Below are positions 24,398-33,467 of a DNA stretch of 64,000 bases, piece by piece. Made by a program: the position numbers and the translations under genes. Source of the stretch: Clostridia bacterium (GTDB taxonomy: Bacteria > Bacillota > Clostridia > Christensenellales > Aristaeellaceae); the NCBI GenBank assembly GCA_017447185.1, contig JAFSOC010000039.1:1-64000 (forward strand), given 5' to 3'. Numbering within the stretch: the stretch's first letter is position 1; each line of letters starts with the position of its first letter. Below the pieces are notes generated by a model. It was not told where the DNA came from and did not search any database. It saw only the letters and a list, made by a program, of their open reading frames with translations.

Positions 24398-25036
24398 ATG
24401 ACAGAAATGATGAAACAGCTGCAGAAAATCGGTATTGTGCCCGTTGTGGTGCTGGACCGGGCGGAGGATGCGCTGCCCCTGGCCGAATGCCTGATGAAGG
24501 GTGGGCTGCCCTGTGCGGAAGTCACCTTCCGGACTGCGGCGGCTGAGGAATCCATTCGGATCATGGCAAAAGCCTTTCCGGAGATGATCATCGGCGCCGG
24601 CACGGTGCTGAGCACAGAGCAGGCGGACCGGGCCATTGACGCGGGCGCCCGTTTTATCGTCAGCCCCGGATTCAACCCGAAGGTCACGGAGCACGTGCTG
24701 AAAAAGGGTGTGCCCATGACGCCCGGGATCTGCACACCGACGGAGATTGAGGCAGCACTGCAGTTCGACCTGGATGTGCTGAAGTTTTTCCCGGCGGAAC
24801 CTTCCGGCGGCCTGAAGATGATCAAGGCTCTGGCGGCACCGTATGTGGGTGTGAATTTCATGCCCACCGGCGGGATCAGCGCGGCCAACGTGCGGGATTA
24901 CCTGGCGTATGACCGGATCGTGGCCTGCGGAGGCAGCTGGATGGTCAACGGAAAGCTGGTCCGGGAAGGCCAGTTCGCGGAAATTGAAAAACTCGTGCGG
25001 GAAGCCGCCGGTATTGTAAAGGAAATCAGGGGGTAA
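24398..25036 (+). CDS. eda: KDPG/KHG aldolase
   Basis: The product has 212 residues. The TIM-barrel class I aldolase motifs are VPVVVLDRAEDALPLAECL, the Glu in CAEVTFRT, GAGTVLS, SPGFNPKV, and the Schiff-base Lys in LKFFPAEPSGG near residue 130. It cleaves KDPG to pyruvate and glyceraldehyde 3-phosphate, the last step of the uronate pathway. TAAGGAGG precedes the start. It lies between uxaA and kdgK with minimal gaps, so the four genes form one operon. Confidence 0.94.
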   Translation: MTEMMKQLQKIGIVPVVVLDRAEDALPLAECLMKGGLPCAEVTFRTAAAEESIRIMAKAFPEMIIGAGTVLSTEQADRAIDAGARFIVSPGFNPKVTEHVLKKGVPMTPGICTPTEIEAALQFDLDVLKFFPAEPSGGLKMIKALAAPYVGVNFMPTGGISAANVRDYLAYDRIVACGGSWMVNGKLVREGQFAEIEKLVREAAGIVKEIRG

Positions 25037-25042
25037 ATGAAA

Positions 25043-26140
25043 ATGAATCTGAATCTGAAATCCGCTGAAGAATGCCGTTATGACGCAGTATCACTGGGTG
25101 AAATCATGCTGCGCCTGGATCCCGGCGAGGGCCGGATCCGCACCGCAAGGGAATTCAAAGCCTGGGAAGGCGGCGGCGAATACAATGTGGTTCGTGGCCT
25201 GCACAAGTGCTTCGGCCTCCGGACCGGCGTGATGACCGCGTTCGCGGACAATGAAGTCGGGAAACTGCTGAAGGACCTCATTGAGCAGGGCGGCGTGGAC
25301 ACCAGCCTGATCTGCTGGAAGAAGACGGACGGGATCGGCCGCATCTGCCGGAACGGCCTGAATTTCACCGAGCGCGGATTCGGCATCCGCGGCGCGGTGG
25401 GATGCTCGGACCGGGCGAACACTGCAATCTCCAAAGCTACCCCGGAAGACTTTGATTTCGATACCGTTTTCGGAAAACTCGGCGTCCGGTGGCTGCATAC
25501 GGGCGGCATTTACGCAGCGCTGTCCGAGCAGAGCTGCGAGACAGTAATCGCTGCCTGCAAAACTGCGAAGAAATACGGTACGCTGGTTTCCTATGACCTG
25601 AATTACCGTCCTTCCATGTGGTCCGCCATCGGCGGGCTGGAAAAAGCCCGGGAGGTCAACCGTGAAGTCGCGAAATATGTGGATGTGATGATCGGGAATG
25701 AGGAGGACTTTACGGCCTGCCTGGGCCTCCAGGTGGAGGGAAACGACGAGAACCTGAAGGAACTGAACCTGGACGGATATTACAAGATGATCGCGGAAGC
25801 GGCAAAGCAGTATCCCAACTTCAAGGCCATTGCCACCACGCTGCGCACCGTTAAAACCGCCACGGTCAACGACTGGAAGGCAATCTGCTGGGCGGACGGT
25901 AAGGTTTACATGTCCAAGGCTTATGACAACCTGGAAATCCTGGACCGGGTCGGCGGCGGCGATTCCTTTGCCTCGGGCCTGGTGTACGGCCTGATGACCA
26001 CCGGGGATCCGGAGCTGGCGGTGAACTACGGCGCGGCCCACGGGGCCCTGGCCATGACCACCCCCGGGGACACCAGCATGGCCAGCCGGGAGGAAGTGGA
26101 ATCCCTGATGAAGAACGGGAGCGCCCGGGTGAAACGGTGA
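25043..26140 (+). CDS. kdgK: 2-keto-3-deoxygluconate kinase (PfkB family)
   Basis: The GGGGG ribosome site (25029-25033) is 9 bases from the ATG at 25043 but only 3 from an ATG at 25037, so the second is preferred; it gives 365 residues. Ribokinase-fold landmarks are YDAVSLGEIMLRLDP, the substrate-binding GGGEYNVVRGL, VSYDLNYRPSMW and the anion hole/catalytic Asp in RVGGGDSFASGL near residue 310. It phosphorylates KDG to KDPG for Eda. It directly follows the eda stop. The length is somewhat above the 310-340 usual for KdgK, with an extra segment around DENLKELNLDGYY. Confidence 0.88.
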   Translation: MNLNLKSAEECRYDAVSLGEIMLRLDPGEGRIRTAREFKAWEGGGEYNVVRGLHKCFGLRTGVMTAFADNEVGKLLKDLIEQGGVDTSLICWKKTDGIGRICRNGLNFTERGFGIRGAVGCSDRANTAISKATPEDFDFDTVFGKLGVRWLHTGGIYAALSEQSCETVIAACKTAKKYGTLVSYDLNYRPSMWSAIGGLEKAREVNREVAKYVDVMIGNEEDFTACLGLQVEGNDENLKELNLDGYYKMIAEAAKQYPNFKAIATTLRTVKTATVNDWKAICWADGKVYMSKAYDNLEILDRVGGGDSFASGLVYGLMTTGDPELAVNYGAAHGALAMTTPGDTSMASREEVESLMKNGSARVKR

Positions 26141-26142
26141 TT

Positions 26143-26178
26143 TTAGTTATTAGTTGTTAGTTGTTAGTTTTTTAGTTG
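26143..26178 (+). repeat. Short tandem repeat of a TTAGTTG-like 7-mer
   Basis: Four consecutive units TTAGTTA, TTAGTTG, TTAGTTG and TTAGTTT (26143-26170) are followed by one more TTAGTTG (26172-26178). It sits in the short gap between kdgK and uxaC and is much more AT-rich than its surroundings. No role is evident. Confidence 0.8.
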
Positions 26179-26202
26179 GCAGCCGGCGGAGGAGAGTTTG
26201 CA

Positions 26203-27618
26203 ATGAAGCAGTTTTTGGATAAGGATTTCCTTTTGAACACGGAAGCGGCGAAAAAGCTGTTCCACGAGGCGGCGGAAGGCCAGCCGATCATCGACTATCA
26301 CTGCCACCTGAGTCCCCGGGAGATCTACGAGGACATCCGGTACGACAATATCACCCAGGTCTGGCTGGGCGGGGATCACTACAAGTGGCGCCTGATGCGC
26401 TCCGCCGGCGTTTCGGAGAAATACATCACCGGCGACGCTTCCGACTGGGAGAAGTTCGAAAAATACGCGGAAGTGCTGGGGAAAGCCGTGGGCAATCCCC
26501 TGTACCACTGGAGCCACCTGGAGCTGCGGCGGTTCTTCGGATACGAAGGCATCCTGAACAAAAAGACGGCGAAGGAAGTATGGGAAGCCGCCAACGCCAA
26601 GCTGCGGAGCGAAGGATACTCCGCCCGGGGGCTGATCCGCATGAGCAATGTGGACACCATCTGCACAACGGACGATCCGGCGGACACCCTGGAGTGGCAT
26701 GAAAAGCTGGCGGCGGACCGGTCCTTCCCGGTGACGGTGCTGCCGGCCTGGCGGCCGGACAAGGCCATGAACCTGGAAAAGGTCACATATCCGGAGTATA
26801 TCGCCCAGCTGGAAGCAGCGGCGGGAATGGACATCGCCACCTTCCGGGACCTGGTGGCGGCACTGCACCGGCGGCTGGACTTCTTTGCCTCCCGCGGATG
26901 CAAGCTGAGCGACCACGCGCTGAACTATGTGGTCTATGCCCCGGCCGGCGAAGAGGAGATTGAGAAAATCTTCCGGAAGCGGATGGAGGGGGACCTGCCG
27001 GACGCGGAGGCGGAGGCAAAGTTCAAGTACGCCTTTATGAAGGCCATGGCGGCGGAGTACGCGGAGCGGAACTGGGTGATGCAGCTGCACTACGGCTGCC
27101 GGCGGGACAACAACCCCGTGACCTTCCGGGCCATGGGACCGGACACGGGCTTCGACTGCGTGGACAACTACGCCCCCAGCGCCCAGACGGCGGCCTTCCT
27201 CGGCGCCCTGGAGGAAGAGGGAAAACTGCCGAAGACCATCCTGTACAGCCTGAACACCAATGACAACGCGGCCATCGATACCATCCTGGGCTGCTTCCAG
27301 AACGATACGGCCGTAGGCCGGATCCAGCACGGGTCCGCCTGGTGGTTCAACGATCACTTTGACGGGATGAGCGAGCAGCTGAAGAGCCTGGCGTCCCTGG
27401 GCTACCTGGCCGGTTTCGTGGGCATGCTGACGGACAGCCGGAGCTTCCTGAGCTATCCGCGGCACGAATACTTCCGCCGGATCCTCTGCCGGATCCTGGG
27501 GGAATGGGTGGAGGACGGCTTCTATCCGGAGGACTTTGACACCCTGAAGGAAATCGTGGCGGATATCAGCTATCACAACGCGGACCGGTACTTCGGGTTC
27601 GACAAAAAACAGGCGTAA
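26203..27618 (+). CDS. uxaC: Glucuronate (uronate) isomerase
   Basis: The ATG at 26203 (MKQFLDKDFLL), with GGAGGAG upstream, gives 471 residues. The amidohydrolase-like TIM barrel is clear: IDYHCHLSPREIYED near residues 27-41, the Trp-rich LGGDHYKWRLMRSAGV, TICTTDDPADTLEWH, VMQLHYGCRRDNN and SAWWFNDHFDGM. UxaC converts galacturonate to tagaturonate and glucuronate to fructuronate, the entry step of the pathway encoded here. It follows the 7-mer repeat after kdgK and continues the same operon. Confidence 0.95.
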   Translation: MKQFLDKDFLLNTEAAKKLFHEAAEGQPIIDYHCHLSPREIYEDIRYDNITQVWLGGDHYKWRLMRSAGVSEKYITGDASDWEKFEKYAEVLGKAVGNPLYHWSHLELRRFFGYEGILNKKTAKEVWEAANAKLRSEGYSARGLIRMSNVDTICTTDDPADTLEWHEKLAADRSFPVTVLPAWRPDKAMNLEKVTYPEYIAQLEAAAGMDIATFRDLVAALHRRLDFFASRGCKLSDHALNYVVYAPAGEEEIEKIFRKRMEGDLPDAEAEAKFKYAFMKAMAAEYAERNWVMQLHYGCRRDNNPVTFRAMGPDTGFDCVDNYAPSAQTAAFLGALEEEGKLPKTILYSLNTNDNAAIDTILGCFQNDTAVGRIQHGSAWWFNDHFDGMSEQLKSLASLGYLAGFVGMLTDSRSFLSYPRHEYFRRILCRILGEWVEDGFYPEDFDTLKEIVADISYHNADRYFGFDKKQA

Positions 27619-27635
27619 GAAGCCGGGAGGACGAC

Positions 27636-28481
27636 ATGGACATCGGGATCCGGCTGCACGACACAAAACCCGGAACGCTGCGGGAACGCCTCGGATACGC
27701 CTCGGCCCAGGGATTCACCTGCGTGCAGCTGGCCATGGGAAAGGCAATTCCGGATTTCCGGATGGCGGAGGCGCCGCGGCTTTTGACGGAAGACCTGGCG
27801 GCGGAAGTGCGGGAAGAGCTGGAGAAGGCCGGGATCACCTGCGCCGTGCTGGGATGCTACCTGAAACTTTCCCAGGCGGAGGAGGAAGAGACGGACCGGG
27901 TCCGGGAAATCTACCGGGCGCACCTGCGCTTCGCCAGGTGGATCGGCGCGGGATGCGTCGGAACGGAAACGCCGCCGGTGACCTGCCCGGAGGGGGAGGC
28001 CTGCAGGACGGAGGAACAGTTCCGCCTGTTCCTGGAGCGAGCGCGGCCCCTGGCGCGGGAGGCGGAGGAACTGGGGATGACGCTGGCCGTCGAGCCGGTT
28101 TGCACCCACATCGTCCACGACGCCGCGGCGGCGGAGAGGATGCTGGCGGAGCTGGACAGCCCGAATGTGAAGATCATCCTGGACGCGGTGAACCTGATCG
28201 ACAGCGGCCATACGGACAGGGCGGAGGAAATGATTGGAGACGCCATCCGGCGGCTGGGACCCCGGGTATGCGTGCTGCATATGAAGGATTTCATTCCGGC
28301 GCCGGGGGAACCCAGACCGAAGCCGGTTCCCTGCGGGCAGGGGCAGATGCGCTACGGCGCGCTGCTGGACCTGGCGAAGAAGCAGGCGCTGCCCATGACG
28401 CTGGAGAACACCACTCCGGAAAACGCGGAGGAAACACGGCGGTTTCTTGAAAAGGCCGCGAAGGCAGAGGAGTTCAGATGA
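27636..28481 (+). CDS. Sugar phosphate isomerase/epimerase-like TIM barrel protein
   Basis: The product has 281 residues of the AP endonuclease 2/xylose isomerase-like superfamily. Likely divalent-metal ligands are Glu in TLAVEPVCTH, Asp in IILDAVNLID, His in VLHMKDF and Glu in TLENTTPE. It is not UxuA, whose motifs differ. Such proteins isomerise or epimerise sugars or sugar acids, so a role in an unusual pectin-derived sugar is plausible but unproven. It lies between uxaC and the GH28 gene and overlaps the latter by 4 bases (ATGA). Confidence 0.8.
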   Translation: MDIGIRLHDTKPGTLRERLGYASAQGFTCVQLAMGKAIPDFRMAEAPRLLTEDLAAEVREELEKAGITCAVLGCYLKLSQAEEEETDRVREIYRAHLRFARWIGAGCVGTETPPVTCPEGEACRTEEQFRLFLERARPLAREAEELGMTLAVEPVCTHIVHDAAAAERMLAELDSPNVKIILDAVNLIDSGHTDRAEEMIGDAIRRLGPRVCVLHMKDFIPAPGEPRPKPVPCGQGQMRYGALLDLAKKQALPMTLENTTPENAEETRRFLEKAAKAEEFR

Positions 28482-30028
28482 AAGTACTGTGCGTGACGTC
28501 CCGCAGCTGCAGCGTGCTGCTGGATCCGGAGGGACTGTACGAGTCCCGGGAAAAGCGGACGCTTTTCCTGAACGGGGAGGAGCAGGGGGAGGAATACCGT
28601 TCCGTCACATCCCTGTTTGACCTGGAACCGGACACGGAATACACCCTTGAAAGCCGGGGGGAGGACGGACAGGCGGAAGCCCTCGCCTTCCGGACCAAAG
28701 GGGAGCTGTGCACCCTGGACGTGCGGGAATTCGGCGCGAAGGGTGACGGAACCACGGACGACACGGCCATGCTGCAGGCGGCGATCCTGAGCTGCCCGGA
28801 GGGCGGCCGGGTGCTGGTGCCCGCCGGAAATTATGTTTCGGGGCCCCTGTTCCTGAAGAGCCGCATGACGCTGGAGATCGCGGCGGGAGCCACGATCCTG
28901 CTGGAAACGGACCGGACGCGGTTTCCCATCCTACCGGAGAGCGTTCCGGCGGAGAACCCGGACGGGGAGCTGCTGATGGGACTCTGGGAGGGAAACAGCG
29001 AACAGGGATTCGCCTCCGCCCTGACCGCCATGGATGTGACGGACACGGCGGTGATCGGCGAGGGCGTGATCGACGGACGGGGCGGCGACAGTGACTGGTG
29101 GATCAACCCGAAGGTGACGCGGATCGCCTGCCGGGGGCACCTGCTGTACACCCAGCGGAGCAAAAACCTGCTGGTGCAGGGGCTGACCTTCGTGAACAGC
29201 CCCAGCTGGAACCTGCATCCCGCCTTCAGCGAAGACCTGGACTTCATCGACCTGAAGATCCGGGCCCCCTGGGACAGCCCGAACACGGACGGATTCGATC
29301 CGGAATGCTGCCGGCGGGTCCGGTTGCTGGGAACGGAGATCTCCGTGGGGGACGACTGCATCGCCCTGAAGTCCGGAAAGATCCGGCTGGGGAAGAAGTA
29401 CCGCCGCCCCTGCGAGGAAGTGGAGATCGCCTGGTGCGCCATGCTGGACGGCCACGGGGGCGTGACCCTGGGCAGCGAGATGGCCGGCGGGATCCGGAAG
29501 GTGCGGGTGCACCACTGCTATATGAAGGGAAACGACCGGGGACTCCGGATCAAAACACGCCGGGGGCGGGGAAAGGACGGGGTCATCGACGATATCCTGT
29601 TTGAAAAGGTATGGATGGACGGGGTGAAGATGCCCCTGATCGTCAACAGCATGTACTTCTGCGATCCGGACGGCCACAGCGAATGGGTGCAGAGCAGGGA
29701 AAAGAAACCTGTGGACGAAACCACGCCGCGGATCGGGGCAATCCGGTTCGAACAGGTCCGGGCGGAGGGCTGCAAGGCCTGCGCCGCCTACGTGCTGGGG
29801 CTTCCGGAACAGCCGGCGGAACACATTGCCCTGAAGGACTGCGTCTTCCGCTTCGACCCGGAGGCGGAGGCGCTGGTGCCGGTGATGGCGGAACAGGTGG
29901 AACCTTGCCGGAAGCGGGGACTGATCCTGAAGAACGTACGGAAGGTAACGCTGGACAACGTCCGGTACGAGGGCGTGGACGGCGAATGGATCGACGCGGA
30001 GAACACGGAAGAAATCGAGGAAAAGTGA
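28478..30028 (+). CDS. Glycoside hydrolase family 28, polygalacturonase-like (cytoplasmic)
   Basis: The product has 516 residues without a signal peptide. Residues 1-75 look like a small beta-sandwich (Fn3-like) cap. The GH28 beta-helix starts at DVREFGAKGDGTTDDTAML. Catalytic and signature motifs are NTDGFDPE near 269, VGDDCIALKSG near 290, GHGGVTLGSEM near 327 and GLRIKTRRGRG near 350. GH28 enzymes hydrolyse alpha-1,4-galacturonan linkages; without export this one should act on imported oligogalacturonides, as exo-polygalacturonases do. It is translationally coupled to the TIM barrel gene and followed by kduI after 9 bases. Confidence 0.92.
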   Translation: MKVLCVTSRSCSVLLDPEGLYESREKRTLFLNGEEQGEEYRSVTSLFDLEPDTEYTLESRGEDGQAEALAFRTKGELCTLDVREFGAKGDGTTDDTAMLQAAILSCPEGGRVLVPAGNYVSGPLFLKSRMTLEIAAGATILLETDRTRFPILPESVPAENPDGELLMGLWEGNSEQGFASALTAMDVTDTAVIGEGVIDGRGGDSDWWINPKVTRIACRGHLLYTQRSKNLLVQGLTFVNSPSWNLHPAFSEDLDFIDLKIRAPWDSPNTDGFDPECCRRVRLLGTEISVGDDCIALKSGKIRLGKKYRRPCEEVEIAWCAMLDGHGGVTLGSEMAGGIRKVRVHHCYMKGNDRGLRIKTRRGRGKDGVIDDILFEKVWMDGVKMPLIVNSMYFCDPDGHSEWVQSREKKPVDETTPRIGAIRFEQVRAEGCKACAAYVLGLPEQPAEHIALKDCVFRFDPEAEALVPVMAEQVEPCRKRGLILKNVRKVTLDNVRYEGVDGEWIDAENTEEIEEK

Positions 30029-30037
30029 GGGAGAAAG

Positions 30038-30880
30038 ATGGAGATTCGCTACAGCTGCAACCAGAGGGATTTCAAACGGTATACCACGGAGGAGATCCGG
30101 AAGGAATTCCTGATCGAAAAACTGTTTACACCGGATACGGTGGAAGCGGTTTACAGTCACGTGGACCGGATGGTGACCATGGGGATTATGCCGGTGGCGG
30201 AGACGGTGTCCATCGACAAGGGCATCGATATCTGGCACAACTTCGGGACGGAGTATTTCCTGGAGCGCCGGGAATGCGGCATGTTCAACGTGGGCGGCCC
30301 CGGAAAGGTGACGGCGGACGGCACGGTGTACGAGCTGGGCACCAGGGACTGCCTGTACCTGACCAAGGGCGTGAAGGACGTGCGGTTCTCCTCGGACAGC
30401 GCGGAAAACCCCGCAAAGTTCTACCTGGTCTCCGCCCCGGCCCACTGCAGCTACGAAAACCGGCTGCTGAAGATCGCGGACGCGGCCAAGAAGCCCTGCG
30501 GCGAGGCGGCCACCAGCAACAAGCGGGTCATCAACCAGTTCATCCATCCCTCGGTGCTGAAAACCTGCCAGCTGTCCATGGGCATGACGGTGCTGGACAG
30601 CGGCAGCGTCTGGAACACGATGCCTGCCCACACCCATGAGCGCCGGATGGAAGTGTACTTCTACTTCGACGTGCCGAAGGACAACGTGGTCTTCCACATG
30701 ATGGGCGAGGGACAGGAAACCCGGCACATCGTGATGCAGAACGAACAGGCGGTCATCTCCCCCAGCTGGAGTATCCACGCCGGGGCCGGCACCAGCAATT
30801 ACACCTTCATCTGGGCCATGGGCGGCGAAAACCAGGCCTTTGACGATATGGACAACATTCCTACAACCGAGCTTCGATAA
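30038..30880 (+). CDS. kduI: 5-dehydro-4-deoxy-D-glucuronate isomerase
   Basis: The product has 280 residues, a cupin-type isomerase. Zn ligands lie in PAHTHERRMEVYFYFD (His, His, Glu), and the second cupin part has MQNEQAVISPSWSIHAG with the distal His. The N-terminus MEIRYSCNQRDFKRYTTEEI is typical. It converts the unsaturated-uronate-derived keto sugar (DKI) to DKII, the step before KduD. Its presence implies that unsaturated oligogalacturonides, the products of pectate lyases, reach the cytoplasm. AGGGAG precedes the start. Confidence 0.95.
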   Translation: MEIRYSCNQRDFKRYTTEEIRKEFLIEKLFTPDTVEAVYSHVDRMVTMGIMPVAETVSIDKGIDIWHNFGTEYFLERRECGMFNVGGPGKVTADGTVYELGTRDCLYLTKGVKDVRFSSDSAENPAKFYLVSAPAHCSYENRLLKIADAAKKPCGEAATSNKRVINQFIHPSVLKTCQLSMGMTVLDSGSVWNTMPAHTHERRMEVYFYFDVPKDNVVFHMMGEGQETRHIVMQNEQAVISPSWSIHAGAGTSNYTFIWAMGGENQAFDDMDNIPTTELR

Positions 30881-30895
30881 GGAGGGGAAACGAAA

Positions 30896-31693
30896 ATGGA
30901 TATGAACGCGTTCAGCCTGAAGGGAAAGACAGCCTGGATTACAGGCGCAAGCTACGGAATCGGATTTGCCATCGCGGAAGCTTACGCGGCGGCAGGTGCG
31001 AAGATTGTTTTCAATGATATCAATCAGGAACTGGTGGACAAGGGCCTGAAGTCCTATGCCGAAAAGGGAATTGACGCGACAGGATATGTCTGTGACGTGA
31101 CCGATGAGGATGCGGTGCAGGAACTGGTAAAGAAGATTGAAGCGGAAATCGGCGTGATTGATATCCTGGTCAATAACGCGGGCATTATCCGCCGGATTCC
31201 CATGATTGAGATGAGCGCAGCGGAATTCCGCAAGGTAATCGATGTGGACCTGAACGCGCCGTTCATCTGCGCCAAGGCGGTCATTCCTTCCATGATTCAG
31301 AAGGGACACGGAAAGATCATCAATATCTGCAGCATGATGAGCGAGCTGGGCCGGGAAACGGTCTCTGCGTACGCGGCAGCCAAGGGCGGCCTGAAAATGC
31401 TGACACGGAATATCTGCTCCGAATATGGCGGACACAATATTCAGTGTAACGGTATCGGGCCGGGTTATATCGCCACTCCGCAGACAGCGCCGCTGCGGGA
31501 ACGCCAGGCGGACGGAAGCCGTCATCCGTTTGACCAGTTTATTATCGCCAAAACACCGGCTGCCCGTTGGGGAACGCCGGAGGACCTGCAGGGACCTGCG
31601 GTATTCCTGGCGTCGGACGCCAGCAATTTCGTGAACGGGCATGTGCTGTATGTGGACGGGGGCATCCTGGCCTATATCGGGAAGCAGCCGTAA
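30896..31693 (+). CDS. kduD: 2-dehydro-3-deoxy-D-gluconate 5-dehydrogenase, SDR
   Basis: The product has 265 residues of the short-chain dehydrogenase family. NAD binding is in WITGASYGIGFAIAEA (residues about 14-30), NNAG in LVNNAGIIRRIP, and the Ser-Tyr-Lys triad in CSMMSELGRETVSAYAAAK. The tail has VNGHVLYVDGG. Next to kduI the likely reaction is DKII to KDG with NADH, feeding kdgK and eda. AAGGAGG precedes the ATG. It ends the first operon segment; a new promoter follows. Confidence 0.92.
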   Translation: MDMNAFSLKGKTAWITGASYGIGFAIAEAYAAAGAKIVFNDINQELVDKGLKSYAEKGIDATGYVCDVTDEDAVQELVKKIEAEIGVIDILVNNAGIIRRIPMIEMSAAEFRKVIDVDLNAPFICAKAVIPSMIQKGHGKIINICSMMSELGRETVSAYAAAKGGLKMLTRNICSEYGGHNIQCNGIGPGYIATPQTAPLRERQADGSRHPFDQFIIAKTPAARWGTPEDLQGPAVFLASDASNFVNGHVLYVDGGILAYIGKQP

Positions 31694-31707
31694 CGCGGGA
31701 AAAGTAT

Positions 31708-31736
31708 TTGCCCGGGCGGACAAAAAATGGTATAAT
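31708..31736 (+). promoter_or_regulatory. Promoter of the transporter segment
   Basis: TTGCCC (31708-31713), a 17-base spacer and a consensus TATAAT (31731-31736) preceded by TGG. It probably gives the transporter genes expression independent of the uxaB promoter. No copy of the 14-bp operator was seen here. Confidence 0.75.
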
Positions 31737-31820
31737 CTTCCTATAAGCAGCAGCAGATGGATCTTCGCCCGGCGGAGACGGAAGGCCGGGGCGAAAAATG
31801 AATAAGCCGGAGGTTGGCCC

Positions 31821-32405
31821 GTGGGGGGAAAAAGAACGATAAGGCAGTACCGCGCGATTGACTGTTCCCTGTTCGCGCTGATGCTCATCATCTTTGAGAC
31901 GGTGATTGTCCGGGCGGCCACAGCATGGTTTCCGAAGGAAGCCTGGATGGTGTCGGTGGTGCCGGCAGTGACGGCGGTGGTCATGGTCCGGTGGGGCCCC
32001 TGGTGCGCGGTTCACGCCGTGCTGGGCGGCATCGTCACCGTGGCGGCGATGAAAGGGAACGGAACGCAGTTCCTGGTCTACGGGATCGGGAACCTGGCGG
32101 CCCTGGCGGTGTGGCCGCTGGTCCGGAAGCGGGGATGGGAAGACCTGCACCGGAACGGGCTCGTGCTCTTCCTCTTCGGGGCCCTGACAGTGCTCGCCAT
32201 GCAGGCGGGCCGGGCCCTGGCGGCCCTGGCGGCGGGGACGCCGCCGGAGGGGCTCCTGCTGTTTGTCACATCGGACGCGGTTACCTACATATTTACCCTG
32301 GTCATCCTGTGGATCACAACCAGGCTGGACGGGGTCCTGGAAGACCAGAAACATTACCTGGGACGGGTGAACGACCCGGGCAGAGAGGGGGACGGAAGCC
32401 GGTGA
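31821..32405 (+). CDS. Membrane protein of unknown function, pectin locus
   Basis: The product has 194 residues and starts at a GTG (31821) with GGAGG 7 bases upstream; no ATG is in frame nearby. There are five or so membrane helices: LFALMLIIFETVIVRAA, WMVSVVPAVTAVVMVRW, AVHAVLGGIVTVAA, GLVLFLFGALTVLAM and SDAVTYIFTLVILWITT. The shape resembles small ECF-type or YvlD-like membrane proteins, but no family is recognised. It is first after the promoter at 31708 and overlaps the ABC permease gene by 4 bases, so it is probably functionally tied to the transporter. Confidence 0.7.
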   Translation: MGGKRTIRQYRAIDCSLFALMLIIFETVIVRAATAWFPKEAWMVSVVPAVTAVVMVRWGPWCAVHAVLGGIVTVAAMKGNGTQFLVYGIGNLAALAVWPLVRKRGWEDLHRNGLVLFLFGALTVLAMQAGRALAALAAGTPPEGLLLFVTSDAVTYIFTLVILWITTRLDGVLEDQKHYLGRVNDPGREGDGSR

Positions 32406-33454
32406 AAACGAAAGGTTCGGATTATCTAATTCGGGACGAAGCCCGCGGAATCTGGCGGGTGGATCCGGAACAGGCGGTCCGGGACGACGTGGAGAAGCAT
32501 TACTGGCTGAATGTGGGCCGGACCATCGTGAAGGACTGGCGCCTGTATGTGATGCTGGTGCCCATGCTGCTGGTATTCCTGTTCTGGCGCTACCTGCCCA
32601 TGTACGAGCTGCTGGGGGCCTTCAAGGTATCCGATGAAGTGAAGCCGGTGAGCGAACAGCTGTTTGCGGGTTTTTCCTATTTCAAAACCCTGATGGCCGG
32701 CGCCTCCACCCTGAGCACGGAATTCTGGCGGGCCATGCGGAACACCTTCCTGCTGAGCTTCTACGGGCTGTGCTTCGGATTCCCCATGCCCATCATCCTG
32801 GCCCTGTTCTTCAACGAGATCCGCTCCAACGCGGCCCGCAGCATCTACCAGGTCACGACCTACCTGCCGAAGTTCATGTCCACGGTGGTCATGACCTCCC
32901 TGGTGACGATGCTGGTCAAACAGGGGTCCACGCTCCAGAGCGCCGGCATCATCAGCCAGTTCCTGCGGGACCTGGGGATCATCAGCGCGGAAACGGCCAA
33001 CGCGGGATTGCTGAACAACCCGGCCTATTTCCGGGCGATCTACCAGATCAGCGGGATCTGGGAGGAGGCGGGATACGGCAGCATTGTATTCTTCGCCGCG
33101 ATTATCGCCATCTCGCCCACCAGCTATGAGGCGGCGCAGATTGACGGCGCCAACAAATGGGCGCAGATGCGGTACGTGGTGCTGCCCAGTATCCTGAGCA
33201 CGATCGTCATCATGCTGATTACCCGGATCGGATCCCTGCTGAATATCGGATATGAAAAAGTCCTGCTGCTGTACAACCCGAACACCTATGTGACGGCGGA
33301 CGTGGTTTCCACCTTCGCCCAGCGCTACGGACTGGCGGGGGCCCAGAAGGGGATTGCATCCGCGGCGGAGATGATGAACAACGTCATCGGGATGCTGCTG
33401 GTGATCGGCGCGAACACGGTTGCCCGCAAGGCATCCAACGTGTCGCTGTATTGA
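32402..33454 (+). CDS. Sugar ABC transporter permease, LplB type
   Basis: The product has 350 residues, starting at GTG 32402 in a GTGA overlap with the preceding gene. A long cytoplasmic N-terminus of about 45 residues precedes the first membrane helix (LYVMLVPMLLVFLFW). The EAA loop reads SYEAAQIDGANKWAQMRYVVLP, the contact point for the ATPase. It belongs to the LplB-like permeases of complex sugar uptake in Firmicutes. Partners are the next permease, the binding protein and the ATPases of this locus. The likely cargo is oligogalacturonides. Confidence 0.9.
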   Translation: MKTKGSDYLIRDEARGIWRVDPEQAVRDDVEKHYWLNVGRTIVKDWRLYVMLVPMLLVFLFWRYLPMYELLGAFKVSDEVKPVSEQLFAGFSYFKTLMAGASTLSTEFWRAMRNTFLLSFYGLCFGFPMPIILALFFNEIRSNAARSIYQVTTYLPKFMSTVVMTSLVTMLVKQGSTLQSAGIISQFLRDLGIISAETANAGLLNNPAYFRAIYQISGIWEEAGYGSIVFFAAIIAISPTSYEAAQIDGANKWAQMRYVVLPSILSTIVIMLITRIGSLLNIGYEKVLLLYNPNTYVTADVVSTFAQRYGLAGAQKGIASAAEMMNNVIGMLLVIGANTVARKASNVSLY

Positions 33455-33467
33455 GGAGGGGTCCGGA

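Noticed and set aside
26143-26178. Possible CRISPR repeat
   Set aside because: Unit is only 7 bases with no spacers and no cas genes nearby.
27636-28481. Calling this TIM barrel UxuA (mannonate dehydratase)
   Set aside because: The metal-ligand layout fits the AP-endonuclease-2-like isomerase group and UxuA motifs are absent.
28931-31984. A 1017-codon open frame on the minus strand across GH28, kduI and kduD
   Set aside because: It has low-complexity His/Arg/Val/Gln composition, no domain, and mirrors the third-position GC bias of the real plus-strand genes with clear families.
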